From the NCBI RefSeq assembly GCF_012958305.1, contig NZ_JABBYO010000003.1, positions 62,001 to 126,000 on the forward strand: a stretch of DNA of 64,000 nt, in the 5' to 3' direction. Shown in pieces: positions 7,151 through 15,215 of the stretch. Positions within the stretch are counted from its first letter, which is position 1; each line of letters starts with the position of its first letter. Position numbers and translations under genes: made by a program. The DNA is from Tautonia rosea (GTDB lineage Bacteria; Planctomycetota; Planctomycetia; Isosphaerales; Isosphaeraceae). The notes under the pieces are model-generated. The model saw only the letters and a program-made list of their open reading frames with translations, had not been told where the DNA came from and made no database searches.

Positions 7151-9295
7151 TTACCCTCGGCCCAGCAATTGGGCCCAGTGGACCACGCCGAAATCCGATT
7201 TCAACTCGGAGATCGAAGCGGTTCTCCCGAGGTCCGAGCGATACCATGCGGCCACCTTTGTCAGGGCCGCTTCCTCAATCGATTGCACCGACTGCACAAA
7301 AGTCCGTACGTCCCAGAATCCGGACTGCATCTCCATTGCGGCTTCCTTGCGTGTTGCCGTGTTGGGATCGCGGCCGAGCAACGCCCGATAGACCGCCGTG
7401 ATCACGGCTTCGGGTGATCCCCCGTAGCGATTCACGAATTCCGGAGCACTCAAGATGGTTGCCCGGACCACGTCGGGACGTGTCCCCCCGCTCAACATCT
7501 TCGCCCAGCTCACCACGCCGGGGTCGGACATCAACGCGTTGATCGACGTCTTTCGTCCCAGATCCGATCGATACCAGCCAGCAACCAGGCGGAGATTGGC
7601 CTCGTAGGAGGAGGTGATTCCCAGAGCCACATCAATGCGAGACACCCCCGATCGAAGCCGAGTGGCCCAGTGCTCCAGGCCGCTCGACTCCGGCTGCCGA
7701 CCGAGCACGAGCTGATAAAGCCTCGTAAGGTACGATTCCGGCGTCGCTCCGGCATTGAGGTAAAACTCTTCCGACGAAATCAAGGTCGCTCGCAACAACG
7801 CATCACTCGCCGGCCCAGCGACCGGAACCGGATACAGTGGTAACGGATCAATCAGGTTTGATTCAGGAGGGGTGGGCGTCGGCGTCGGAGTTGGCGTGGG
7901 TGTCGGGGTAGGGTTAGGCGTCGGCGTCGGCACCTGCGTGGCAGGTGGCGGAGTGGGCGTCGGTACCGGAGGCCGCGAAGTTACGGCGGCATACGCGTCA
8001 ACCAGACCTCCTGACACGACCTTGCCCGCCAGGCTCGGCAAGGGACGTGCCGAGGCGATCACATGCTGCGCAAGCTGGCCAGCTGTCAGATGAGGGAAGG
8101 CCGAGGCCGCCAGCGCCACCGTCCCGCTGACGTGCGGTGTTGCCATCGAGGTCCCTGAATACAACGCATATCCGCCAGGCACCGTGCTATAAATCCGATC
8201 GCCGGGGGCCGCCACGTCGACCGTCCGGCTCCCGTAATTCGAATACGATGCCAGTTGCCCCGACTGCTCGATCGCCGCCACGGTGATCGTGTGCTCCGCA
8301 CGATTGTTCGCCGGATAGCTCGGCCGAACGTCGTTGTTGACACTCTCATTCCCCGCCGCCGAGACAAAAACCGTCCCGAGCCGTCCCGTTGCCGGATCAG
8401 GCTGGCCGACGCTCCGGATTGCATCGTTCAAGGCCTGGGAATAGCTGGGGCCTCCCCAGCTGGCATTGATCACCCGAGCCCCGTTGGCCGCGGCGTAGTA
8501 AATCGCCGACACCGCCTCCGACGTCCGACCGCTGCCATTGGCATCAAGAACCTTCAACGGCATGATCTTCGTGTCCCAGGCCACCCCGGTTACGCCGATC
8601 CCGTTGTTAAAGGTCGCCGCAATGGTTCCAGCAACATGCGTCCCGTGGCCGTTGTCATCCACCACGTTCGCCGTCTTGCTCACAAAGTTCCAGCCGTGAA
8701 CATCGTCGACAAGCCCGTTGCCGTCGTTGTCGATTCCGTCTGCTCGCTCCCCCGGGTTGACCCACAACCGCCCCGCCAGGTCCGGATGGCTCAGGTCAAT
8801 GCCCGTATCCAGGACCGCCACCACCACCGAACTCCCCCCACCAACCACCGCCCAGGCCTCCGGCGCATTGATCCCCGTCCCCGCACTGTTCTCAAGCCCC
8901 CAGAGCCTCCCGAACGACGGGTCGTTGGGGATCACCTTCACTGCGCTTGGTCGCTCGAACACCTCGTCCGGCTCGGCATAGACGACCCACGGACGGCCAT
9001 TCAGACGGCCTATCGCGGCATCCCGTGCCACCTCGGTCGGTAACTTCACGAGCGACGGACCATTCGGGAACGTGGTGACCACCTCGGCTCCCAGCGATCG
9101 GTACACCCGCTGCACCGCCGCAGGATTCACCCCGTCGACGACCCGGACCAGCATGGACCGAGAGACATCGACTGCCGAGACCCCCACCGGGGAATTCTCC
9201 GGCGAGGTGGACCAGTTCATGGTGCTGAGGAGCGCTCGGACTTCCAGCGCCTCAACCCTCGGCGCGCATCGTGATCGAGAAGCCGTTCGTGGCAT
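7151..9295 (-). CDS. S8 family subtilisin-like serine protease with DUF4214 tail
   Basis: A 714-residue exported protease. The N-terminus carries PRVEALEVRALLS, the planctomycete LE-x-R-x-LL export/sorting-type motif, in place of a normal signal peptide. A propeptide-like region (about 45-115) precedes the catalytic domain, with Asp163 (AVLDTGID), His217 (GHGTHVAG), oxyanion Asn316 (SAAGNE) and Ser383 (GTSMATPH), so all catalytic residues are present. A Pro-Thr repeat linker (about 445-477) leads to a C-terminal DUF4214-like region with LTRLYQLVLGRQP and VYRALLGRDP, plus a twice-repeated WYRSDLGR segment. DUF4214 regions occur in large secreted planctomycete proteins. The gene stands alone with a long upstream region; a candidate promoter is noted separately. 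Confidence 0.93.
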   Translation of the reverse strand: MPRTASRSRCAPRVEALEVRALLSTMNWSTSPENSPVGVSAVDVSRSMLVRVVDGVNPAAVQRVYRSLGAEVVTTFPNGPSLVKLPTEVARDAAIGRLNGRPWVVYAEPDEVFERPSAVKVIPNDPSFGRLWGLENSAGTGINAPEAWAVVGGGSSVVVAVLDTGIDLSHPDLAGRLWVNPGERADGIDNDGNGLVDDVHGWNFVSKTANVVDDNGHGTHVAGTIAATFNNGIGVTGVAWDTKIMPLKVLDANGSGRTSEAVSAIYYAAANGARVINASWGGPSYSQALNDAIRSVGQPDPATGRLGTVFVSAAGNESVNNDVRPSYPANNRAEHTITVAAIEQSGQLASYSNYGSRTVDVAAPGDRIYSTVPGGYALYSGTSMATPHVSGTVALAASAFPHLTAGQLAQHVIASARPLPSLAGKVVSGGLVDAYAAVTSRPPVPTPTPPPATQVPTPTPNPTPTPTPTPTPTPTPPESNLIDPLPLYPVPVAGPASDALLRATLISSEEFYLNAGATPESYLTRLYQLVLGRQPESSGLEHWATRLRSGVSRIDVALGITSSYEANLRLVAGWYRSDLGRKTSINALMSDPGVVSWAKMLSGGTRPDVVRATILSAPEFVNRYGGSPEAVITAVYRALLGRDPNTATRKEAAMEMQSGFWDVRTFVQSVQSIEEAALTKVAAWYRSDLGRTASISELKSDFGVVHWAQLLGRG
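7865..7963. repeat. Low-complexity tandem repeat encoding a Pro-Thr linker
   Basis: A run of near-identical six-base units (GGCGTC/GGAGTT/GGTGTC on the plus strand) sits inside the subtilase gene and encodes alternating Pro-Thr between the catalytic domain and the DUF4214 tail. Such slippage-prone repeats vary in length between strains without breaking the frame when units are six bases. Confidence 0.8.
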
Positions 9296-9622
9296 GACTG
9301 TTCAATCCCAGGTGTGCAATCAATGGTGCGGTCGCGTTGGAATCGCGGCGTCCTTGACGCGTCCCAGGACACGGGTTCCGGGAGGGTGGATCGTGAGGAA
9401 ACGCCTCCAGCCATCCCAGCTCGATTCACGAACTCCTGATGCAGAAGACCTGATTTCTGTCAGTGACTTCGACCCGGGCGATCCCAAACTCCCCACGGTC
9501 GTTCACTGGTCCATCCAACAATAGGTCCCTCTTTCGACCGATGCAATCGAAGCATTCACGAGTTTCCCGATTTCCCGCTCCGCGAATCGGATTTCAAGAA
9601 TCACCGGCTTTGGGAAGAATAC

Positions 9623-9652
9623 TTAATATCCTCAAAATGGGAAGAATAGCAA
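9623..9652 (-). promoter_or_regulatory. Candidate sigma-70-type promoter for the subtilase gene
   Basis: Read on the minus strand, TTGCTA (9652-9647) and TATTAA (9628-9623) are separated by 18 bases in the most AT-rich part of the gap. The match to consensus is moderate (4/6 in each box). It overlaps two direct copies of TATTCTTCCC, 27 bases apart (9612-9621 and 9639-9648 on the plus strand as GGGAAGAATA), which could be an operator. Confidence 0.4.
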
Positions 9653-9774
9653 CCCTATACGGAAAGAAAATCGCCCAAAACACCCAATTTGCCAATCCGC
9701 CCCGTGTGGTCCAGAACACCGGGACTCGTCCCTCGCCAGTGCTCATCCTGCGCAGAAATCGCCAACAAGAAAAA

Positions 9775-9814
9775 CGGAGAACGGGCTCCAAGTCCTCAGG
9801 GAGCCCGTTCTCCG
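9775..9814 (-). terminator. Intrinsic terminator after the Gfo/Idh/MocA gene
   Basis: A strong GC-rich hairpin pairs CGGAGAACGGGCTCC with its complement across a short loop. On the minus strand it is followed by TTTTTCTTG. It lies about 57 bases after the stop at 9872, so it ends transcription of that gene. Confidence 0.88.
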
Positions 9815-9871
9815 ATTGCGGGAACCAGTACGATCAGGGCACGAGGAGCGTCCCTGCGGTCAATCGCGGCC

Positions 9872-11044
9872 TCAGTCGCTGACCGCTTCCCAACGTCCTG
9901 CCTTGGCACTTCGGGCGATGGCCTCGCAGAGCTGGACTTCATAATGGCCGTCGGCGAAGGTCGGGAACGGGGCCGGCCCGGTCGAGCCGCCCGCGATCCA
10001 GCCGTAGAACGACAGCGCAAGCTGCTTGAAGGCGTCCGGGAAGCCTTCCGCGTGACCGCCGGGATAGTGCGAGATTGCCTCGGCCGACGGGTCCATGATC
10101 GACGGATCACGCTCGAACAGTTCGCTCGATCGGCCTCGACGCCCAATCCACATGCAGTTCGGCGACTCGCTGTCCCAGACGATCGACCCTTCGGTCCCCG
10201 AGATCTCCAGCGACAGCCGGTTCTTCCGACCCGCCTGGCACTGCGTCACGTGATAGACCCCTCGGACACCCCCGGTCCAGTGCATCACGACCGCGCCGTA
10301 GTCCTCAGTCACAATCTTGACCGGTTCAGTGGCTCGTTCGGCCGCGGCCGATCCGGTGAACGTCTCCGATCCCCCGACCGGCTTGCGGCGCTCGGGGTGG
10401 AAGATCGCCAGGTCAGCCATCACCTGCTCGATCTTCAGACCGCTGACGAACTGAGCCAGGTCCATCCAGTGCGTGCCGATGTCTGACACCGCCCGAAGGT
10501 TGGTCGCGCCGTCCGGCTCAACCCGCCAGTTGTAGTCGGTCGGCTGCAAGAGCCAATCCTGCGTGTACGACCCGGTGATCGAAAGAATCTGCCCCAGATC
10601 TCCCCGGGCGATTCGGGCCTTCATCTCATGGCAGAGCGGGTAAAACCGTACGTTGTAGTTCACCCCGGCGGCCTGCTTCGGACGCTCGGCGGCGGCCTTG
10701 GCCAGCTCCCCCGTCTCGGCCGAGGTCAACGCCAGCGGCTTTTCGCAGAGCACGTGCTTCCCCGCCCGGAGCGCCGCCATCGCCTGCTCGTAATGCACAA
10801 AGTTCGGCGAGGCAATATGCACCGAGCCGATCTCCGGATCGGCCATCAGCTCATCCAGATCGGTGAACACTTTCGGAATGCCTAGCCGATCCGCTGTTCG
10901 CTTCCCAAGTTCGGGATTGATCTCCAGCACCCCAGCGACCGGAACGCCAATCCGACGGAGCGTCTCGCAGTGAACTGGTCCGATGAACCCACCGCCGATC
11001 AAGGCGACTTTTGGCGCATCTTTCAAATAAATCGGGGCACCCAT
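9872..11044 (-). CDS. Gfo/Idh/MocA family oxidoreductase
   Basis: A 390-residue NAD(P)-dependent oxidoreductase. The Rossmann part has VALIGGGFIGPVH near residue 13 and the hallmark LCEKPLALT at about 100; the C-terminal alpha/beta domain follows, with SDIGTHWMDLAQFV typical of the family. Members oxidise or reduce sugars, inositols or sugar-nucleotide derivatives; the substrate cannot be read from sequence. There is no signal peptide, unlike many planctomycete paralogues, so it is cytoplasmic. The gene ends in a strong terminator. A second family member lies 0.8 kb upstream on the same strand with nikR between them. Confidence 0.93.
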   Translation of the reverse strand: MGAPIYLKDAPKVALIGGGFIGPVHCETLRRIGVPVAGVLEINPELGKRTADRLGIPKVFTDLDELMADPEIGSVHIASPNFVHYEQAMAALRAGKHVLCEKPLALTSAETGELAKAAAERPKQAAGVNYNVRFYPLCHEMKARIARGDLGQILSITGSYTQDWLLQPTDYNWRVEPDGATNLRAVSDIGTHWMDLAQFVSGLKIEQVMADLAIFHPERRKPVGGSETFTGSAAAERATEPVKIVTEDYGAVVMHWTGGVRGVYHVTQCQAGRKNRLSLEISGTEGSIVWDSESPNCMWIGRRGRSSELFERDPSIMDPSAEAISHYPGGHAEGFPDAFKQLALSFYGWIAGGSTGPAPFPTFADGHYEVQLCEAIARSAKAGRWEAVSD

Positions 11045-11380
11045 GATGACTGGCTCCAGAAACGTTCGGACCCCGGACGCGGCTCGCTGGCCCCCGGCCC
11101 GATTCGATCAACACGTCTGCCCACGGCTCGCACGGGGCCTTCGGCCGCCGCCGCGGGAGTGCTTGGTACGGCATCGCGCCGCCGTTCCCATCCTCGACAC
11201 CTTATCCGACCGCTCGTCCCCCGCCTAGGCCCCGCCTCGCTCCTCTCGCTCGATTGAATGGATGTTTCACAACCACGCAACATCGCACCGAGAATCGGCT
11301 TCTCTGCTCCCCGATTGCATCTCGGTTCGAGCGTATCAGAGACAGCCGGCCTTTACTCCTCCGGCCGACACGGCCTTCTC
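11045..11380. other. Intergenic region between nikR and the Gfo/Idh/MocA gene
   Basis: These 336 bases hold no protein-like reading frame on either strand. A short GC stem (GCCGG/CCGGC around 11346-11367) lies just after nikR but has no T-run, so I do not call a terminator. The promoter of the downstream oxidoreductase should be here; I cannot point to convincing boxes. Confidence 0.5.
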
Positions 11381-11836
11381 TCAATGGCCATGCTCATGCT
11401 CATGCCCATGCTCCGGGTCCACAATCGCCGAGGCCGGTGCCAGCACCAGGCGGCCCGTTTCGACCCCCTTGGTGCCGATGAGCGCGTCGGCCATCTCGCG
11501 GACCAGGCGAACGCTTCCGCGGAGCAGAATCACTTCCAGGCATCGGTGATGGTCGAGGTGAACGTGTGTCGTTGTCACGACATGATCAAAATGCTGATGT
11601 TGAAGATCGTTCAGTCGATCGGCAATCCCGCTCTTGTGGTGGTCGTACACGAGGGTCAAGACCCCCATCGTCTCGGCGTCGTCCTGCGCCACCACATCCT
11701 GAATCAAGGCCGCGCGCATCAGGCCGCGCACCGCTTCCGATCGGTTCGGATAGCGGTGCTCTTCTCGGTAACGATCAAATTTCTCCAGGAGATCGCCACC
11801 AATGGCGACACTGAAACGCACGAGCGGATCTTTCAT
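11381..11836 (-). CDS. nikR: NikR-type nickel-responsive ribbon-helix-helix regulator
   Basis: A 151-residue regulator: an N-terminal ribbon-helix-helix DNA-binding domain (VRFSVAIGGDLLEKFDRY, then YPNRSEAVRGLMR) and a C-terminal ACT-like metal domain. All four high-affinity nickel ligands of E. coli NikR have counterparts: His80 (LQHQHFDH), His91 and His93 (THVHLDH) and Cys99 (RCLEV). The tail is His-rich (DPEHGHEHEHGH) and could bind more metal. The start at 11836 has AAAGGTGA about four bases upstream; longer in-frame extensions look non-coding. It lies 40 bases after a Gfo/Idh/MocA gene on the same strand. No nickel transporter, urease or hydrogenase gene is visible in the window, so its targets are probably elsewhere. 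Confidence 0.93.
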   Translation of the reverse strand: MKDPLVRFSVAIGGDLLEKFDRYREEHRYPNRSEAVRGLMRAALIQDVVAQDDAETMGVLTLVYDHHKSGIADRLNDLQHQHFDHVVTTTHVHLDHHRCLEVILLRGSVRLVREMADALIGTKGVETGRLVLAPASAIVDPEHGHEHEHGH

Positions 11837-11876
11837 CCGATCACCTTTGCATACGTCGAACGAACGTGCTCGGGGG

Positions 11877-13043
11877 TTATTCCACCGGCTCGACGTCGAC
11901 CCACGCCCCATCCTGCTGACCGCTCTTGACGGCCGCCTCGATGAACGCCATGCCTGCGACGCCATCGGCAATGCCCGGCAGATGCATGTGCGCCGGCGCA
12001 TCTTCTCCCAACTTCGCCCGGATCTGCCATTCCAGGCAGCGGTGAAGGTTCGCCATCGCCTCGTGGAACCCTTCAGGATGACCTTCGGGAACCCGGATGA
12101 ACGGCGTGATCGTCGAGGGGAAATACGTGTACATGCCCCCCAGTCGATAGACCTGCACCGGCTCGCCGCCTCGGAAATACTTCAGGTTATTGTGGTCGGT
12201 GATCGACCATTCCAGCGTTCCTTCGGTGCCGACGATCCGGAAGCCGTTGTCATTCTGGGCGCCGATCGTCACCTGGCTGGCGGTAATGGTGGCGATCCCT
12301 CCGTTGTTCAGCTCGGCCAGCACGGTGAAGTCGTCGTCGAGCGCCCGGCCAGGCACGAACGTCTTGAGCCGTGCTTGCACCTTCGTGGCGGTCAGCCCAG
12401 CCACATAGCGGACAAACTCATACGCATGCGTCCCGATGTCGCCGCCGCAGCCCGAGGCGCCTGACTTCGCCGGGTCCACCCGCCAGGCCGCCTGCTTCTG
12501 CCCGGCGGCGTCGGCCGTCGCTTCCCGATTCCCCGCCAGCCACCCTTGCGGATACCAGGCTTCGACCTTCCGCACCTCGCCCACCTTGCCGTCGGCGACC
12601 ATCGCCTTGGCCATCATCACCATCGGGAACGCCGTGTAGGTGTAGGCCACGACGAAGGGCACGCCGCTCGCCTTGACCGCCTGATGCAATCGCCTCGCCT
12701 CGTCGAGGTTCATCACCAGCGGCTTCTCACACAGCACCCCCATGCCCGCCTTCGCTGCGGCCTCGGCCGGGCCGAAGTGCGCATCGTTCGGGGTGACGAT
12801 CGTCACGTAGTCGATGCCGTCGTCCCGCTTCGATTCCTCGGCGATCATCGTCTGCCAGTCGCCGTAGCCTCGGGTGAAGTGCAGCTCCTTGGCTGATGCA
12901 ATCGCCTCCTCCGGGTTCGACCGCAGGGCGCCGGCCGTCAGCTCGGCCGAGTTGTCGATCAGGATCCCCCGGCGGTGCGGTCCCCCGAAAAAGTTCGCCG
13001 GGCCACCGCCCCCCACCATCCCCACGCGCAGCTTGCGACCCAT
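11877..13043 (-). CDS. Gfo/Idh/MocA family oxidoreductase
   Basis: A 388-residue NAD(P)-dependent oxidoreductase, distinct from the one at 9872. It has a glycine-rich VGMVGGGGPANFFGGPHR nucleotide site, VLCEKPLVMNLDEA at about 105 and GGDIGTHAYEFVRYV in the C-terminal domain. The segment with AWYPQGWLAG is characteristic of a subgroup common in planctomycetes and Bacteroidetes. I start at the ATG at 13043: AAAGG lies nine bases upstream, while the GTG three codons earlier directly abuts AAAGG. Cytoplasmic, substrate unknown. nikR follows 40 bases downstream on the same strand and may be co-transcribed. Confidence 0.93.
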   Translation of the reverse strand: MGRKLRVGMVGGGGPANFFGGPHRRGILIDNSAELTAGALRSNPEEAIASAKELHFTRGYGDWQTMIAEESKRDDGIDYVTIVTPNDAHFGPAEAAAKAGMGVLCEKPLVMNLDEARRLHQAVKASGVPFVVAYTYTAFPMVMMAKAMVADGKVGEVRKVEAWYPQGWLAGNREATADAAGQKQAAWRVDPAKSGASGCGGDIGTHAYEFVRYVAGLTATKVQARLKTFVPGRALDDDFTVLAELNNGGIATITASQVTIGAQNDNGFRIVGTEGTLEWSITDHNNLKYFRGGEPVQVYRLGGMYTYFPSTITPFIRVPEGHPEGFHEAMANLHRCLEWQIRAKLGEDAPAHMHLPGIADGVAGMAFIEAAVKSGQQDGAWVDVEPVE

Positions 13044-13536
13044 GTTCGGCACCCTTTCGTCGGTCGGTCGTCAGTTCGAATTGGTTCGGAGCAACGGAGC
13101 GTTTCGAGGGAGGCCGCTCAAGGACCTGACGAGGCCCGATTCTCGCCTGGGGTTCGTTCTCCCTGCGATGAACATCCAGACCGTTCAGGTCGGAACCGTC
13201 CCGGCGGGAGGCCGTCTCCGGCTGCGTCGCCCCGAGCATCAGAAAGGGGATGTCCGGGCCGACTGGGCTCAGGACCGGAATCCTGGATTCGTCCAGGATC
13301 ACCACACCTCCGGAGCGCTCAGGTCGTCGAGTTCGAAGTTCCCCAGACGAAGACCTGGCGATCGGCCTCCGCGAACAGGCCAATCTAGGGCCGCTTCGAG
13401 CCAATCGCAAGGCCCCGCCGCGCCGGCGGACACTGGCGTTGGTCAAATCCATCGGTAAGATCGAACAGCAGTTCTCCGCGGCCGGGGCGAAGGGGTTCCT
13501 GGCCACAGCTGAGTGGGTCTGGTGAGGAGTTTGAGC
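13044..13536. other. Divergent intergenic region
   Basis: A 493-base gap between a leftward oxidoreductase and the rightward pseudokinase gene, so it should hold two divergent promoters. I found no credible reading frame, tRNA or long repeat. Open frames crossing it have Arg/Pro-rich translations typical of high-GC antisense. Confidence 0.5.
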
Positions 13537-14406
13537 ATGTCTGGGGCATCGAGCGATGATCGGCCGCAACTCTCGGGCATGAAGTACCTGGTCGAGTCAA
13601 TCGTCAGCACCGACGATACCGGTACGATCATGCTGATCGCCGACCAGGGCAAGCTCGGTCGACGCTATGCCCTGAAGGTCATCAAGCGCGAGGATGAAGC
13701 GTCCGACGTCTACCTTGCCCTCGCCAAGGCCTCCTGCGAGGCCTCTGCAAAGCTCGGCCACCCCGTCCCGATGAAGTACCACGACTTCCAGACAAAGAAA
13801 AAGTGGTTCCGCGTCGATCGCGGCGAACTGCTCATGGAGTACATTGCCGGTAAGTCGCTCGATCAGCTCGAAGACCTCTCACTCGATCAACTGGTCCTCA
13901 TCTTCCAGAAAGTTGCCTCGGGCCTGGCCCACATGCACCGCCGAGGGGTTCGCCACGGCGATCTCTCACCAAAGCACGTCATGCTCACCAAGGGCGGTGA
14001 GGTCAAGCTCCTCGGCTACGGCCTGACGCTCGTTCCCGGCCCGCTCCGAGAGCAATACAAAGGGACCCGGCTCTATCTGGCCCCTGAGCAGATTCGTGGC
14101 AAGATCCTCGGCGATCGCTCCGACATCTACGCCCTTGGCGCCCTGATGTACCACCTCATGACCGGCCAACCCGCCAACGTAGGCGCTCGAGCCAAGGGAG
14201 ACATGGAGAAAATCTCCCTCCCCGCACGTCTCAACCCCGCCATCACCGCCTCGCTCAACAGCCTGCTCGTCCATTGCCTCCAGAGCGACCCTCCCAAGCG
14301 TCCCGAAACCATGTACGAGGTCAGCCAGCGCCTCGATGCCATCACCCAGGAAATGAAGCTCGACGACGCCATCCTCAAGGGAGTTGTCCGCATCTCCTCC
14401 ACTTGA
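13537..14406 (+). CDS. Protein kinase-like protein, probable pseudokinase
   Basis: A 289-residue kinase-fold protein with no extra domain. The VAIK lysine is present (YALKVIK, Lys47), as are an alpha-C Glu candidate (Glu68), APE (LAPEQ, 182-184) and the F-helix Asp (RSDIYALGAL). The catalytic loop reads HGDLSPKH (140-147), keeping Asp142 but with His for the metal-binding Asn, and the DFG triplet is GYG (160-162), losing the Mg-binding Asp. The glycine-rich loop is also poor. This is a pattern of a pseudokinase or scaffold. The start is the ATG at 13537, with GAGGAG about eight bases upstream; a GTG eight codons earlier is less likely. It stands alone; no phosphatase or sigma factor adjoins it. 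Confidence 0.82.
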   Translation: MSGASSDDRPQLSGMKYLVESIVSTDDTGTIMLIADQGKLGRRYALKVIKREDEASDVYLALAKASCEASAKLGHPVPMKYHDFQTKKKWFRVDRGELLMEYIAGKSLDQLEDLSLDQLVLIFQKVASGLAHMHRRGVRHGDLSPKHVMLTKGGEVKLLGYGLTLVPGPLREQYKGTRLYLAPEQIRGKILGDRSDIYALGALMYHLMTGQPANVGARAKGDMEKISLPARLNPAITASLNSLLVHCLQSDPPKRPETMYEVSQRLDAITQEMKLDDAILKGVVRISST

Positions 14407-15215
14407 TCCGCGTTCCCGTGCCCAACAACTCCCGTCGGTTCCCTTCGCTGGTTCGCTGGGCCGAGCCCCGATGCCTGCGGGGCTCATCCGGGCTTGGCTC
14501 TTTCCCGTGAGACGATTCCGTTTGTCCCCATTTCGAGTGACTGACGCTCCCGGAATTTCTGATGATATTGTCGAGCCTTTCCGCTCCCCGGACAGCTCTT
14601 TGACAACCTGACAACGTGCCCCTTCCGCCGACCTCGTCTTCGCTCCCGCGTGACGCTGATACGATTCGATCTCGTCATCCGGTACGAAGCCAATTCGAAC
14701 ACGCTTGATCACCGAAACGAACGAGCGTTTTCGTCTCAACTTGTTTCCAGAAAACCAGATTCGTCAATCGCTCTCGGCGCACCTGCCGCGCACCGGCCCT
14801 TCGCTCACCACGACTGAGAGGGTTCCCAAAGGACGGTCTCTCCGATTCCCGAAACGAATTGGATCAATCCTCGCAAGTCCCTTCCCAAAATCGACTTTCG
14901 GACGTCCCTCCTGGCGCACCAGCCCCTCTCCACCGAGCGCACCGGGCCTGCCTCTCCGAGGCGCACCCGATCCTTGCGAACCCGGACGCGTCATCGGATT
15001 CCCTCCGCTCCCGGTTTCCCGAAACAAACCGGTGCCGATCGACGCAAGTGCCTGCTCATGTTCAGAAATCGGACGCTGACGCCAGGCGCACCGAGGCGCA
15101 CCGAGCCGTCTTTCGACGGCGCACCGGCCGTCCTCGGATCGTCCCCCGTGACCCGCTCGATCCGATCGGATAAGGTGGCTTCCGATCTGGTCCCCCGATC
15201 GAGGAGCCTCGCCCC
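14407..15215. other. Long intergenic region upstream of the sulfatase gene
   Basis: An 809-base gap without a credible gene. Its right half holds a three-copy degenerate direct repeat with eight GCGCACC heptamers (separate entry). The left half, 14407-14700, contains nothing I recognise. The sulfatase start is preceded by GAGGAG at 15201-15206, so the last bases act as its leader. Confidence 0.6.
14712..15125. repeat. Three-copy degenerate direct repeat with GCGCACC heptamer clusters
   Basis: Three units begin with CCGAAAC at 14712, 14849 and 15019, each followed 65, 65 and 67 bases later by the first GCGCACC heptamer of a cluster. Heptamers start at 14777 and 14788; 14914, 14937 and 14961; 15086, 15096 and 15119. 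Spacing within clusters is 10-11 or 23-24 bases, close to whole helical turns. Units two and three also share CGCAAGT at offset 23-24 and TCGGACG further on. Before the last heptamer of units two and three there is a small hairpin with different but paired arms (GCCTC/GAGGC and GCCGTC/GACGGC). The function is unknown: a protein-binding array or a structured leader RNA are both possible. Confidence 0.65.

Larger units (their letters stand above)
9296..9871. other. Long AT-richer intergenic region upstream of the subtilase gene
   Basis: No convincing gene is present. The stretch 9590-9730 is clearly more AT-rich than its surroundings and holds a candidate promoter and a ten-base direct repeat; the right end holds the terminator of the Gfo/Idh/MocA gene. 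The rest would be a 5' leader of about 300 bases for the subtilase, if the promoter call is right. Confidence 0.6.

Noticed and set aside
7865-7963. Tandem short repeats as a possible minisatellite or CRISPR-like array
   Set aside because: They are in frame inside the subtilase gene and encode a Pro-Thr linker; there are no spacers.
9594-9791. A 65-codon hydrophobic minus-strand frame
   Set aside because: Its start codon lies inside the strong terminator hairpin of the Gfo/Idh/MocA gene and the AT-rich island alone explains the hydrophobic translation.
14600-14606. TTGACA-like box in the 14.4-15.2 kb gap
   Set aside because: No -10 sequence at a suitable distance on that strand.
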